From Gari tellinella (taxonomy: Eukaryota; Mollusca; Bivalvia; Cardiida; Psammobiidae): 64,000 nucleotides of DNA. This document shows, in pieces, positions 29,946-39,197 of the stretch (within the stretch, counting starts at the first letter, position 1; each line of letters opens with the position of its first letter). Under the pieces are notes generated by a model, which saw only the letters and a list, made by a program, of their open reading frames with translations, ran no database searches and was not told where the DNA came from. The position numbers and the translations under genes are program-made. The stretch lies in contig OV277861.1 of NCBI GenBank assembly GCA_922989275.2, positions 17,880,540 to 17,944,539 of the forward strand. The letters run 5' to 3'.

Positions 29946-30034
29946 CAGTAAAACCTCTCTAATACGACCACTAAAACGAAGGCTAATCGATTGTATAAAA
30001 GACAGGTGACAGCTAAAATTAAGCAAGGTGACAC
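29946..30034. mobile_element. Family E left half, outer host of a nested complex
   Basis: CAGTAAAACCTCTCTAATAC after TA, then GACAGGTGACAGC and a truncated arm AGCAAGGTGACA. The matching right half is the hpE piece at 30359-30410. Confidence 0.65.
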
Positions 30035-30036
30035 CC

Positions 30037-30287
30037 TTAACCCTTTGAACCCTAGTCCCGCATATAGGCGTCCTTTTCAAACAGTGTACATGTGAAAAGT
30101 GCACTTGTCCTATGCAAACAGTGAATACCCAGATCAGAGGGCTCCGTAAGGAGCCCTCTGATCTGGGTCTTCACTGTTTGTCATTATGCAAAACATTGAC
30201 AAAAACAACCCTTAAAAGTCAGAAATGGACTAGACTAAAATGGAAACTGGGATTGTTCATTTGAAGTTTCAGGGAGGAAAGAGTTAA
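30037..30287 (+). mobile_element. Family C MITE, intact
   Basis: TTAACCCTTTGAACCCTAGT at the left, GGGAGGAAAGAGTTAA at the right, TTAA at both ends, 251 bp. hpC at about 30115-30180, perfect tip GCTCCGTAAGGAGC. It landed in the TTAA of an hpA tip: TTAAGGTGCATTCTGC follows immediately. Confidence 0.88.
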
Positions 30288-30358
30288 GGTGCATTCTGCC
30301 TTACTTTCAACTTACTTTAAGTGGTCAACTTGAAACAGGCTATGGAGTAAAGGGTTAA
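30284..30358. mobile_element. Family A right half flanking the C insertion
   Basis: TTAAGGTGCATTCTGCCTTA continues into ACTTTAAGTGGTCAAC and GGCTATGGAGTAAAGGGTTA. It starts exactly at the hpA tip centre. The A left half is gone. Confidence 0.7.
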
Positions 30359-30410
30359 AAGGAGCATTTTGCTCTTTACTTTAATCCTGCATTAAGCTAC
30401 AACCTGTAGT
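30359..30410. repeat. hpE right half flanking the A remnant
   Basis: After the A right TTAA comes AAGGAGCATTTTGCTCTTTA, then ATCCTGCATTAAGC, an hpE right arm from its tip outward. This suggests A had landed in an hpE tip TTAA. Confidence 0.55.
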
Positions 30411-30543
30411 ACTTGCAGAGTTCTATATGTCTTAAAATAAAATGTTCACTTTACAAAACATTGACAGTAATGGTTCATCAAATGACACATCCTCTTACAG
30501 AAAATGACAATAAGTTATTTTCCTTATATTTTTTCTATTTCAG

Positions 30544-30751
30544 GTTGGTAAAAAGCCTACCCACAGGGCAGCAGAGTTTCGCATTAGCATGGTTCCAGGC
30601 CATATTTAATGACACAGACAGAGAGGAACCAGTACAAATAACAAACTGCAGTATTCCGTCCAAGAAAATGTCAAACAAGGCTGCCAGGATATTTATCATA
30701 TCACTTGTGTACCTTGACGCAAATATAAAGACACATGTCAGATTTATATGA
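30544..30751 (+). CDS. Possible exon, unknown product
   Basis: TATTTTTTCTATTTCAG at 30527-30543 is a good 3' splice site. The frame beginning one base later is open for 68 codons to TGA at 30749. It reads S-L-P-T-G-Q-Q-S-F-A-L-A-W-F-Q-A-I-F-N-D, then a polar D-R-E-E-P-V-Q stretch and a hydrophobic R-I-F-I-I-S-L-V-Y-L. No donor inside is obvious and no domain is recognised. Phase 0 closes after 21 codons. The minus strand is also open here, which lowers confidence. Confidence 0.22.
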
Positions 30752-30795
30752 CGTGTGGTGTTTCCTTTTTCATAAAGAAATTCAGCTAACTCAGG

Positions 30796-30963
30796 TCTCC
30801 AGATAAGGATGCATAAACCACATTTTTCAAACACTTTCTTCTTTGTGTCTCAACCAAACCTATTGTTTGACTGCTCATTAGAATTGTCACCAAGCAGTGC
30901 TTCTAATAAGTAGTCACATCATTAGACGTCTCATCAGTATTAGAATTGTTTGCAAAGGTTATC
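30796..30963. repeat. Truncated family D joined to an hpB right half
   Basis: GGTCTCCAGATAAGGATGCA and a worn hpD (30856-30924) end abruptly at GACGTCTCATCAGTATTAGA / TTGTTTGCAAAGGTTATCAC, which is the right arm and flank of a B element. Confidence 0.6.
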
Positions 30964-30964
30964 A

Positions 30965-31162
30965 CAGAACTCCAGATAACGGGGATATTTCAAATTTGGA
31001 AATCTTAATTTCTGCATTAAACCCTATGGTGTTACTATCCATTAGAATAGTCTCTTTGAGACTATTCAAATGAGTAGTTACACAATAGAATTTGGTGCTG
31101 AAATGATTGAGAAAATGTTTGATTAACTTTGTTCTGTTTACTCCCTTTTATCTGAAGCCCTA
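30965..31162. mobile_element. Family D MITE
   Basis: CAGAACTCCAGATAACGGGG at the left, CCCTTTTATCTGAAGCCCT at the right. hpD at 31018-31093, tip GTCTCTTTGAGAC. It starts right after the B right-flank fragment. Confidence 0.75.
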
Positions 31163-31386
31163 TTATCATGGTTTTGATGTAAGCGTACTAAGAGTTAAAA
31201 GAAATTATTTCATTTTATTCATCAAAACTATCTCAACACACATCATGTTTGAAAGTTATTTTCGTAAAATTATAACATCTTTGACAAATTTTGGAGCAGC
31301 CCCTTCAAAAAATTACAGTCGAGCCTGCTATAAGATAATCAAACCATTCCAACAATGCATTGGGAAGTCATTTATTAAAGTTTTAC
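31163..31386. other. No feature recognised
   Basis: TTACAGTCGAGCCTGCTATA near 31313 could be a worn TA-element end leading to the next hpE. Unproven. Confidence 0.35.
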
Positions 31387-31461
31387 CTTAATGCAGATTG
31401 AAAGTAATGCAGAAAGCTCCTTAAGGAGCTTTCTGCATTACTTCCAATCTGTATTTAGCTG
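31387..31461. repeat. hpE hairpin
   Basis: CTTAATGCAGATTGAAAGTA pairs with TACTTCCAATCTGTATTTAG. Perfect tip GCTCCTTAAGGAGC, which contains TTAA at its centre. Confidence 0.8.
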
Positions 31462-31471
31462 TCACCCTGTC

Positions 31472-31712
31472 TTAACCTGTTACCCCATAGCTTGTTTCTA
31501 GTATTGAAGATAGTTGACCATTTAAAGCAGGTTGAAAGTAAAGCAGAATGTGTCTTAAGATGCATTCTGCTTTACTTTCAGCCTGCTTTAAGCTATTATC
31601 TGTTAGAATTTCTTACAAAAGATTTTCATGACAGTATAAATTTGAATTGTTTTCTTCAGTGGAGGAGTAAATTAAAGACGTAAAAATGCGTATTTGTGGG
31701 GCAATGGGTTAA
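31472..31712. mobile_element. Family A MITE, intact
   Basis: TTAACCTGTTACCCCATAGC at the left, TTTGTGGGGCAATGGGTTAA at the right, 241 bp. hpA at 31520-31593, tip GTGTCTTAAGATGC. Confidence 0.85.
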
Positions 31713-31733
31713 TTAAGTTTCGGCTTTATACAT

Positions 31734-31780
31734 ATTGAAAGTAATGCAGAAAGCTCGAATCTGCATTAAGCTGTCACATG
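31734..31780. repeat. hpE collapsed copy
   Basis: TTGAAAGTAATGCAGAAAGC, then TCGAATCTGCATTAAGC. The tip and half of each arm are deleted. Confidence 0.55.
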
Positions 31781-31850
31781 TCTAAGAACATTCTATTCTT
31801 CTTGTCTGAAGAGTCATTCAGCACTGATTTGATTGTAGCAAACGCTTTAG

Positions 31851-32043
31851 CAGGGCTCCAGATAAGAGTAGTTTTTCAAAAACTAAAATCTTTATTTCTG
31901 CTTTAAACCCTATGGTGTGACTACTCAACAGAATCGTCTCTTCGAGACGATTCTAATGAGTAGTGACACCATAAGGTTTGGTGATGAAATGAGTGAGAAA
32001 ATGTTGAATTTGTTCAGAAAACTACCCCTTATCTGGAGTCCTG
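31851..32043. mobile_element. Family D MITE, 193 bp, target duplication
   Basis: CAGGGCTCCAGATAAGAGTA to CTTATCTGGAGTCCTG. Flanks are GCTTTAG (31844-31850) and CTTTAG (32044-32049), a duplication of at least 6-7 bases depending on how the terminal G is assigned. hpD centre GTCTCTTCGAGAC. Confidence 0.9.
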
Positions 32044-32338
32044 CTTTAGTGCATTAACAATTGTATAAATTATGCAGCATGAAAATCACGAGACCTCGGC
32101 AAGATTGTGTGACGCCAATCTTGATGCAAACATGAAATAAAAGTTACAACTATTCTGAGACTGCAAAAAACGGCGGTGCAACACTGTCATTCTGGTGCCA
32201 TCTTCTTTCACGGGGAGCATATAAACATGTTAAACATTAGCGCCTTCAAGCAGTATCCATCTGCCAAAACTTGTCGTCTACAACTTGAGGAACAATCAAT
32301 ATTTTCCATTATTTTGTTTAGACAACATCCACAGGGAG
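32044..32338. other. No clear feature
   Basis: TTGTCGTCTACAACTTGAGG recalls the left interior of B elements, so this may be the worn left part of the element carrying the next hpB. Confidence 0.35.
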
Positions 32339-32404
32339 TCAAACAGTTTGGATCCAGATGAGACGCCGAGTTACTCGGCGTCTCATCTGGATCCAAACTG
32401 TTTG
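32339..32404. repeat. hpB hairpin, perfect
   Basis: CAAACAGTTTGGATCCAGAT and complement around GCCGAGTTACTCGGC. Backbone termini not identified. Confidence 0.85.
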
Positions 32405-32712
32405 AGAAGGTTATTACAATGTTGTAGATTGAGTATTAAAGGTGGAACATACTGACTAATATGTCTACTTAATGCAAATGTTTGGGTAACAGAATGAGCA
32501 TCATTTGTACATGGTTATTAGGGAATAAATGAGATGAGTACATCAAGGAAACAAGAAGGTTCATCTCTTGATAGTGGTTTACATGTCAGCTAGATCATCC
32601 ATGCTGCAATTTCTCAGCCAATAAAACAATGCAAGACACTATCTCTGCATCTTTATATTAACTTTTACAATGTATGTTAGAACTGTGTACATACAATTCC
32701 TATGAATAATTA
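32405..32712. other. No feature recognised
   Basis: AT-rich spacer. Confidence 0.35.
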
Positions 32713-33036
32713 CAGTGTTCCCTCTCTACAACGGCCCTCTATATAACGACTCCCTCCTTACAACGACCCTTGCCCCAGTTCCCTAAACAAGGCAACTATG
32801 TCTAATGCTTTTACGACTGCAATGTCGTATCCTATAAAAAGTCGTTTGCTGCTTTTCTCAAAGTTACATTTTCGACATTTTGACAGAAAAATATTTAATG
32901 ATGAGTTATACGGCGTCTGATCTGGATTCAAGCTGTTTGCAAATGTTAGCCAATGTCCCTCCCTATAACGACTCCCTCTGAACAACGCACACACTTTTGT
33001 TCTCCCATTGGATGTCGTTGTAGAGAGGCAGCGCTG
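32713..33036. mobile_element. Family G TA-flanked MITE, copy 2, hairpin half lost
   Basis: CAGTGTTCCCTCTCTACAAC at the left and GTTGTAGAGAGGCAGCGCTG at the right, TA on both sides. The interior keeps the CCTTACAACGACCCTT and ACGACTCCCTCTGAACAACG blocks of copy 1 but only the right hpB arm (GGCGTCTGATCTGGATTCAA). Confidence 0.85.
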
Positions 33037-33167
33037 TATATCCTAGAAGATGGTTATGTGTAAGCTTAAAGTAATGAGTCCAAACATGGATGAAACTAGT
33101 CAATGAATATTCCAGCCGGGTTTTCTCTTGGCAGTGTTCTATATTTTATGTATTATTTACAGTAAAT
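33037..33167. other. Short spacer
   Basis: Nothing recognised. Confidence 0.3.
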
Positions 33168-33485
33168 CTTTACTTTCAACCTGCTTTAACCCTTTCCCCC
33201 ATAGAAGCACCTTTTAGCGCATTCAGTTTATTCTTGCCCTGAAGGAAATAGTTCCAATTTATACATTCATAAATATGTATTATACGAAATATTTTCTATA
33301 TTCTAGCAGATGATAGCTTAAAGCAGGCTGAAAGTAAAGCAGAATGCGCTTAAAGCGCATTCTGCTTTACTTACAACCTGCTTTAAGTGGACACCTATAT
33401 TCAATACTAGAGATATACTATGTGGGAAAGGGTTAAGTGGTCACCATTCTTTAAAACTTGAACAAAATATGGGGCTATAGGTTAA
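33168..33485. mobile_element. Family A right half, host of another A element
   Basis: TTTACTTTCAACCTGCTTTA is interrupted at its TTAA by the A element 33186-33436 and resumes TTAAGTGGTCACCATTCTTT, ending GGGGCTATAGGTTAA. Joining the flanks gives the ordinary hpA right base CTGCTTTAAGTGGTCACC. Confidence 0.85.
33186..33436. mobile_element. Family A MITE, intact, inserted in an hpA base
   Basis: TTAACCCTTTCCCCCATAGA at the left, ATGTGGGAAAGGGTTAA at the right. hpA at 33314-33388 with tip GCGCTTAAAGCGC. It is nearly identical to 40052-40302, suggesting recent relatedness. Confidence 0.9.
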
Positions 33486-33805
33486 ATACTTCTGCTGGTG
33501 GCTTATAAATATACCAGGAAAGGAATCGGATATTTTTTCTGAATTGTTACTGAATGCAGTGACTGCATATAACTAATACTCACTGGATTAAATCTCAATG
33601 AACAGCTATTTTAAAATAGCAAAACATCAGTGAACAAAAAACAAACAGGGCTAGATCTAATTTACTAATGGAAAAAGATTAAGTGCAACTGTTGTCTTGT
33701 TGAAGGGAAAGTGATGGAAAAGTGTAAATTTGAGTCTCAATTGATGTACAGTATGGGTCTGCTTTTACAGCATGTAAAATAAGATTAGTTTGGGTCATTA
33801 TGACT
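33486..33805. other. No feature recognised
   Basis: AT-rich, hairpin-free. Confidence 0.35.
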
Positions 33806-33875
33806 AGTGATTGCTTAAAGCAGGGTGAAAGTAAAGGAGCTTTCTGCTTTACTTTCATCCTGCTTTTAAGCTGCC
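33806..33875. repeat. hpE/hpA-like hairpin with a left-arm deletion
   Basis: GTGATTGCTTAAAGCAGGGT pairs with ATCCTGCTTTTAAGC. The left arm jumps from AAAGTAAAG directly to the tip GGAGCTTTCTGC. Confidence 0.65.
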
Positions 33876-34115
33876 ACCTGTCATGAACACATCATGACTT
33901 TTTTTAAGTGATATGGTACCCGAGTCAACATATATGACTTAATTTTTGTTACATATCTACTGGGACCTTCAAATAAAATAGAAGTCTACTTTACTTGGAT
34001 GGGTTCACTCACAATTGTTTCCTTAGAAATCTACTTGAAGTGCAGAATTTGTTGTAACATGTCAAGAGAATCACAAACAGTTCTACAAATTCTGGTGTCA
34101 TTCTTGACTTAAAGA

Positions 34116-34265
34116 TTAACCCATTTATGGCTGTGACCTTCCTCTGTGTGCTTGCTGGAAGATTTCTTTATAGGTGAACAAGCTTGATCTAAGACACTAC
34201 AGTGTAATAACCATACAACAAAACATTTCATATGAAAAGTAAGCAGTGCAGACCCTCATAAGGCA
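34116..34265. repeat. Left half of a TTAA element (C9), copy 2
   Basis: TTAACCCATTTATGGCTGTG, CTGGAAGATTTCTTTATAGG, GCAGTGCAGACCCTCATAAG. Colinear with 18379-18510 and 50340-50540. The right arm is missing. Confidence 0.55.
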
Positions 34266-34326
34266 AACATCTGCAAAACCCAGCAATATGACAAGTTTTG
34301 AAAATGTTAGGTTCTGATGTTCCATA

Positions 34327-34762
34327 TAAACTCTTTGAATGCCAGGTAGGTTTTTCATCCGCAAAAACAGTTGTTCTCTGCTAGCTATCTAAAATTAGAT
34401 TTTTCTAGTACAGTAAAACCTCGCTATTACGACCACTTAAACGAATGCTAAGTGATTGTATAATAGAGAGGTGACAGCTTAAAGCAAGGTGACAGTGAAA
34501 CAGAAAGCTCCTAGAGGAGCTTTCTGTTTCACTGTCATCTTGCTTTAAGCGGTCACCTACTGTAAACACCCAAATAATTCACATAATTTAGTGGTCGTAA
34601 TAGAGAGGTTTTACTGTATTTCTTTTCAAATAGTATCTGTGTGTCAAAAAGCTTGGATCCTGATGAGACACCTCACAATGCGGCGTCTCATCTGGATATA
34701 AACTGCTTGCAAAGCTATTCATCTGTATCAGCCCCTACCATGAATAGTGTTAAAAGAGTTAA
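34327..34762. mobile_element. Family B MITE, host of an E element
   Basis: TAAACTCTTTGAATGCCAGG at the left, TGTTAAAAGAGTTAA at the right. The left interior GCTAGCTATCTAAAATTAGA stops at TA and resumes TATTTCTTTTCAAATAG, which is the usual B sequence, with E (34411-34616) between. hpB at about 34643-34712 is worn. Confidence 0.82.
34411..34616. mobile_element. Family E MITE, intact, nested in B
   Basis: CAGTAAAACCTCGCTATTAC and GTAATAGAGAGGTTTTACTG are near-perfect inverted repeats with TA duplicated (34409-34410, 34617-34618). hpE at about 34471-34555, tip GCTCCTAGAGGAGC. 206 bp. Confidence 0.92.
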
Positions 34763-35009
34763 AATCGTATTAAAGCCACTTACATCATTTCTTGGAATTC
34801 TTTTTCTAACATGGCTTAATCAATTTAACGTAATACACCTAATTTGGTTAACTAATATTTACAAGAAAATTTTACATAATTCACCAACCATATTCCCTCA
34901 GAGGAATGCTCTCTCAAGGCTTAGAACGAAGTTTTTGCGTTGGTTCTGAAAACCTTTCAATAAACAAAAAACTTCTCTAATTAGAGATAGAGGTCTAGCT
35001 GTACACATA
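34763..35009. other. No feature recognised
   Basis: AT-rich spacer. Confidence 0.35.
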
Positions 35010-35185
35010 CAGAGCTTCAGATAATGGGGAGTATTTCAAAAACTAAAATCTTTATTTCTATATTTACTACTCATTAGAATCGTCTCTTCGAGACGATTCT
35101 AATGAGTAGTTACACCATAGGATTTGGTGCTGAAACGAATGAGAAAATGTTGGAATTGTTTGGTTTACTCCCTCTTGCACAGAGT
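35010..35185. mobile_element. Family D MITE, damaged right end
   Basis: CAGAGCTTCAGATAATGGGG at the left. hpD centre GTCTCTTCGAGAC near 35082, but the outer left arm is deleted. The right terminus is rearranged to CTTGCACAGAGTCTC. Confidence 0.7.
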
Positions 35186-35452
35186 CTCATCGAGGGGAAA
35201 CTTTCAAACATGAAATTCCTACTGGATTCATCAAAACCTATGTTGTTATAAATTAGTAGATGTGTCACAAAAAGCTGATTTAATGAATGATCACAACACA
35301 GGGTTTGGTGAAGAATTAAGGATAAGTGTACTTTTCACATGTACAATGTTTATAAAAGGACAAGTATATTTGTTGGTATATGTCAGTTTAATACAGAACA
35401 ACTTTAATGCAGAAAAGAGAGGAATAGTTTAGAAATGTCAACATTTCTTGAT
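35186..35452. repeat. Worn hpD and a C-backbone fragment
   Basis: CACAACACAGGGTTTGGTGA (35292) is D-like. GTGTACTTTTCACATGTACA (35328) is C-backbone sequence. No intact element. Confidence 0.5.
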
Positions 35453-35703
35453 TTAACCCTTTGAACCCTAGTCCCGCATATAGGCGTGTTTTTCAAACAG
35501 TGTACATGTAAATAGTACACTTGTCCTATGCAAACAGTGAAGACCCAGATCAGAGGGCTCCTTTCGGAGCCCTCTGATCAGGGTCTTCACTGTTTGTCAT
35601 AATACCAAACATTTACAAAATCAACCCTTAAAAGTCAGATATGGACTAGACTAAAATGGAAACTGGAATTGTCCATTTAAAGTTTCAGGGAGGAAAGAGT
35701 TAA
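35453..35703 (+). mobile_element. Family C MITE, intact
   Basis: TTAACCCTTTGAACCCTAGT to AGGGAGGAAAGAGTTAA, 251 bp. hpC at 35531-35596, tip GCTCCTTTCGGAGC. Very similar to 30037-30287. Confidence 0.9.
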
Positions 35704-36055
35704 TTAGTACAAATTAGTACAAAACACATACAATGCATTGTTTATTTACTGTAGTTTTATGTTGCACACATTATCAAGCGCTCTGCTATTTCCCCATTCA
35801 AGACAAAAACATTTCTGAAAGATGGATAAAAGCAATAATATTAAACTCCAAATTCTTCACATACAGCTGAAATCGTATCTTGTATAACAGCAGAATCAGA
35901 GCCTGGGAGTGTTGCTATGGAGATAAGTCAAATGGAAACTGCCTTCAAACCATACAATAAGGATGAAGGAGTAGTCTCCCTTGATATAATCCACATTTTC
36001 TTTTAATTCTTCCAGGATGAGGACATTTGCAGATAGTGTACACCAATATCAGACT
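35704..36055. other. No gene; hpC half-site at the right edge
   Basis: CATTTGCAGATAGTGTACAC near 36027 is an hpC arm cut off by the A element that follows. Confidence 0.4.
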
Positions 36056-36289
36056 CTATGGCCTGTATCTAGTATTGAAGATAGGTGACCACTAAAGCAG
36101 ACTGAAAGTAAAGCAGAAAGTGCCTCAAAGCATATTCTACTTTACTTTCAGCTGCTTTAAGCTATATACATGTAGAAAACATTTCTTATGATACATATTC
36201 ATGACTGTATAAACTGGAACTATTTTTTTCAGTGGAGAAATAAACTGAATGCGCTAAAAGGCATGCACTTCTATGGGGGAAAGGGTTAA
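36056..36289. mobile_element. Family A MITE, left end lost
   Basis: Starts within GGCCTGTATCTAGTATTGAA. hpA at 36087-36160, worn (GTGCCTCAAAGCATATTC). Right end ATGGGGGAAAGGGTTAA. Confidence 0.75.
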
Positions 36290-36817
36290 TCCTTCCAAAT
36301 GGATTTAAAGAAAATATCGAGGTAAAACTAGGTACAAGCATATAATGTTTTGTATCTGTTTTAAGCTCAAAAAGGAATTTCATAGAACAATGTTGCAGAC
36401 AGAATTTGATCCGACTTTTGTCAGCTTAATGATTTTTGAAAACATAGCATTCAAAATAAAAATGATTCAATTTTCCCATGATTGATGGAAATAGTTGACT
36501 TTTCATGGCCTATTGTACCATTCTGCTCCTTTCATAGTGGAGAAATCGGGAATATCATTTAATCATTGATTTCTGTTTCCTTGACAACCAATTCATTGTC
36601 ACAATTTCTATAATCATATCTGTTGTGTGTAAAAGCACAAAATTAACATAACGCTGAGGATTGAATGGTGACATAAAACAAGTTAACACATTCCTGAAAA
36701 AAATTACAATTATATAATTTGAGTTCTTGGGTCTAGAATTTTTCCCCCCATAGAATTGAAATGTTTACTTGTTTTTTCTCAAATGACAATTCATACAACA
36801 TTTTACTTTTTATCTAT
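36290..36817. other. No feature recognised
   Basis: About 530 bp, hairpin-free, AT-rich. Confidence 0.4.
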
Positions 36818-36822
36818 GTAGC

Positions 36823-37075
36823 TTAACTCTTTCCTCCCTAAAACTTCAAATGGACAATCCCAGTTTCCATTTTAATCTAGTCCATTTCTGACTGTTAAGG
36901 GTTGTTTTTATCACTTTTTTGCATTTTGACAAACAGTGAAGACCCAGATCAGAGGGCTCCGTAAGGAGCCCTCTGATCTGGGTCTTCACTGTTTGCATAG
37001 GACAAGTGAACTTTTCACATGTATACTGTTTGAAAAGGACGCCTATATGCGGGACTATAGGGCTCAAAGGGTTAA
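36823..37075 (-). mobile_element. Family C MITE, intact, inserted in an hpA base
   Basis: TTAACTCTTTCCTCCCTAAA to AGGGCTCAAAGGGTTAA, 253 bp. hpC at 36930-36995, tip GCTCCGTAAGGAGC. The flanks join as GTAGCTTAAAGCAGGCTG, the standard hpA left base. Confidence 0.9.
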
Positions 37076-37216
37076 AGCAGGCTGAAAGTACAACAGAATG
37101 TGCCTGAAAGTGCACCCTGCTTTACTTTCAACCTGCTTTAAGTGATAGGATATAGAAAATATTTGTATGCTTCATATTCATGACTGTATTTAGTGGATCT
37201 ATTTTCTGTGTAAAAA

Positions 37217-37329
37217 CAGAGCTAGAGATACACTACTCATTAGAACCGTCTCATCGATAGGACTTGGTGTTGACATTAGTAAGAAAATCTTAGATTTGTT
37301 TAGTTTACTCTCTCTTATCTGGAGCCCTG
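37217..37329. mobile_element. Family D MITE, internally deleted, nested in A
   Basis: CAGAGCTAGAGATACACTAC to CTTATCTGGAGCCCTG, 113 bp. Only one hpD arm remains. TAAAAA (37211-37216 and 37330-37335) is duplicated, extended to GTAAAAA if the terminal G is counted. Confidence 0.8.
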
Positions 37330-37361
37330 TAAAAAGGCATATCTATGGAGTAATGGGTTAA

Positions 37362-37829
37362 ATATGGTAGCTTTACTCAAGGTTGACTGAATTAAATTTT
37401 GCTAATTACTATTAAGTGTAGAGATTATCTCTTATATTTACTGTGTATAATACTAGAAGAGATAGGTCATAGAGCGCACTGGATGTATGATAGAGGTCTC
37501 ACACCTGTGACGAGATGAAGTATTAGATTACACGTTACTACCTGGTAATGCGACAATTACACTAGATAATCTTTATAATAGGTGACAATAAGCTCGCAGA
37601 TATGGGGCATGATTATTTCAGTAGATCAATTTTATATTCAACCAGTATTAATTGTATCTATTTGAAAAATGTTTTCTGCTTTCAAGTTGTCCTCTGTTCG
37701 ATTAATGTACGTATATCGATGCGAGGACACAATGTGTTTTCCTATCTATTTGGTACCAGTTATAAAGACCAATTGATTCAGCCATAGATTACATGACATT
37801 AATTTTATATGTATTATGTTGTATTTGAG
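37362..37829. other. No gene recognised
   Basis: Hairpin-free. May include 3'-terminal sequence of the retroelement-like tail that follows. Confidence 0.35.
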
Positions 37830-37890
37830 CATTGACGAAATACTGTATGTATAAGACAAAATAAAATATGTTCTGTTCTGTTCTGTTGGA
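37830..37890 (+). repeat. Possible non-LTR retroelement 3' end with a TTCTG tail
   Basis: ATAAGACAAAATAAAATATG is followed by repeated TTCTG (37869-37887). A pentanucleotide tail after an AATAAA-like motif is typical of some non-LTR elements (family knowledge). A similar junction occurs at 11576-11614. No reverse transcriptase is visible. Confidence 0.3.
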
Positions 37891-38186
37891 AATGAAATAA
37901 AAATATGTTTATATTAGACTAGCAATGTATCATCATTTGAATGATAATCTACCAGCATCTTGATCTGAATCCTATTGTGATTGAATAAATGATCTAGTTC
38001 AATACTGGCTGTATTTGTTATGTTAAACCCCACTGGTATGACTAATTGAAGGAAGATTCACTGATGGGGATGAAGACATTGTGGTAGTAAAATAATAAAG
38101 GACAAAAGTAATTTTAAGAGCTTTATGTTTAAATTATTTTCATCTTCTTATAAGCAACCACATGCCTTCCATGGTTGAGTTTAATA
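37891..38186. other. No feature recognised
   Basis: AT-rich. TGCAATAAT-like hpE scraps only. Confidence 0.35.
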
Positions 38187-38392
38187 CAGTAAAACCTCTC
38201 TATTACGACCACTAAATTATGTTAATTATTAGGGTGTTTACGGTAGGTGACCGCTTAAAGCAAGGTGACAATGAAACAGAAAGCTCCTTTAGGAGCTTTC
38301 TGTTTCACTGTCACCTTGCTTTAAGCTGTCACCTCTCTATTATACAATCAATAAGCCTTCGTTTTAGTGGTCGTAATAGCGAGATTTTACTG
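38187..38392. mobile_element. Family E MITE, 206 bp
   Basis: CAGTAAAACCTCTCTATTAC to CGTAATAGCGAGATTTTACTG, preceded by TA. The right TA has mutated to AA. hpE at 38246-38333, tip GCTCCTTTAGGAGC. Confidence 0.88.
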
Positions 38393-38515
38393 AACTTACA
38401 TTATCGAGTAAACTTTCAAATTGGAGTTTCCCATTTGTTTTTAAACATCAATTATGACAGGCTTACATTGCTTCTGAAGCGGACTGTCTCAAAAACTTTT
38501 CAAATAATGACAAAC

Positions 38516-38579
38516 ATGGCAGACCGGGCTGATCTAAAGGCTCCTGAAAGAGCTGTCTGATCTGGGTCGTCACTGTTGG
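38516..38579. repeat. hpC hairpin, worn
   Basis: TGGCAGACCGGGCTGATCTA pairs imperfectly with CTGATCTGGGTCGTCACTGT. Confidence 0.5.
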
Positions 38580-38642
38580 TAAACGACCTATATACTTGTT
38601 TCCCCACACAGTATTTAGGGTTGAATGTGACAAACCTCAATA

Positions 38643-38831
38643 AGAGCTCCAGATAAGTAGAGTATTTCAAACTAAAATCTTTATTTCTGCATTAAACCCT
38701 ATGGTGTCACTACTCATTAGAATTGTCTCTTCGAGACGATTCTAATGTGTTGTAACATCATAGGATTTGATAAGACATAAGAGAGAAAATATTGAAAAAA
38801 ATCAGTTTACTCCTTTTTATCTGGAGCCCTG
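38643..38831. mobile_element. Family D MITE
   Basis: AGAGCTCCAGATAAGTAGAG to CTTTTTATCTGGAGCCCTG. hpD at 38696-38765, tip GTCTCTTCGAGAC, with one changed arm base region (CTAATGTGTTGTAAC). Target duplication unclear. Confidence 0.8.
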
Positions 38832-39197
38832 AACCTACGTTACATGATACAGAAACTGCAATATTTTCAAATATTGGACAATGTGAACACTGTACACTAA
38901 TCATGCATCTGAGAACAAGGGGAATAACTCTGGGTAAACTTCACTGATTCAGCCCAGAACTGAATTTAAACAAAAATTCTGTTAAGTCTCATGAAAGTTG
39001 TCTTATAAATATTTAAGCAGCTAAGTAATTGTTTTGCGCTCAGGTGAGTTAAAAGCCTATACAATAACTTTAACAATTTTCATAACCAGTCATATTTCTT
39101 ATAACTGTTGATCCTATACTTTAGTGCTAATTACTAAAGATATTTTTTAATGTAACATGATTTAGAAACTGAGACAGAATAAAAAAAACTTCACTCC
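38832..39197. other. No feature recognised
   Basis: AT-rich. CAGGTGAGTTAAAAG at about 39042 resembles an H-element terminus but stands alone. Confidence 0.35.

Larger units (their letters stand above)
36818..37361. mobile_element. Family A MITE carrying two insertions (C and D)
   Basis: GTAGC at 36818-36822, then after the C element TTAAAGCAGGCTGAAAGTAC, the hpA right arm to 37141, and the A right block (ATTCATGACTGTATTTAGTG). A D element interrupts at GTAAAAA, after which TAAAAAGGCATATCTATGGA and GTAATGGGTTAA complete the A end. The left terminus was not found. Confidence 0.8.

Noticed and set aside
39042..39056. Isolated CAGGTGAGTTAAAAG as an H-element end
   Set aside because: No cores, microsatellite or opposite end nearby. 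Too short to call.
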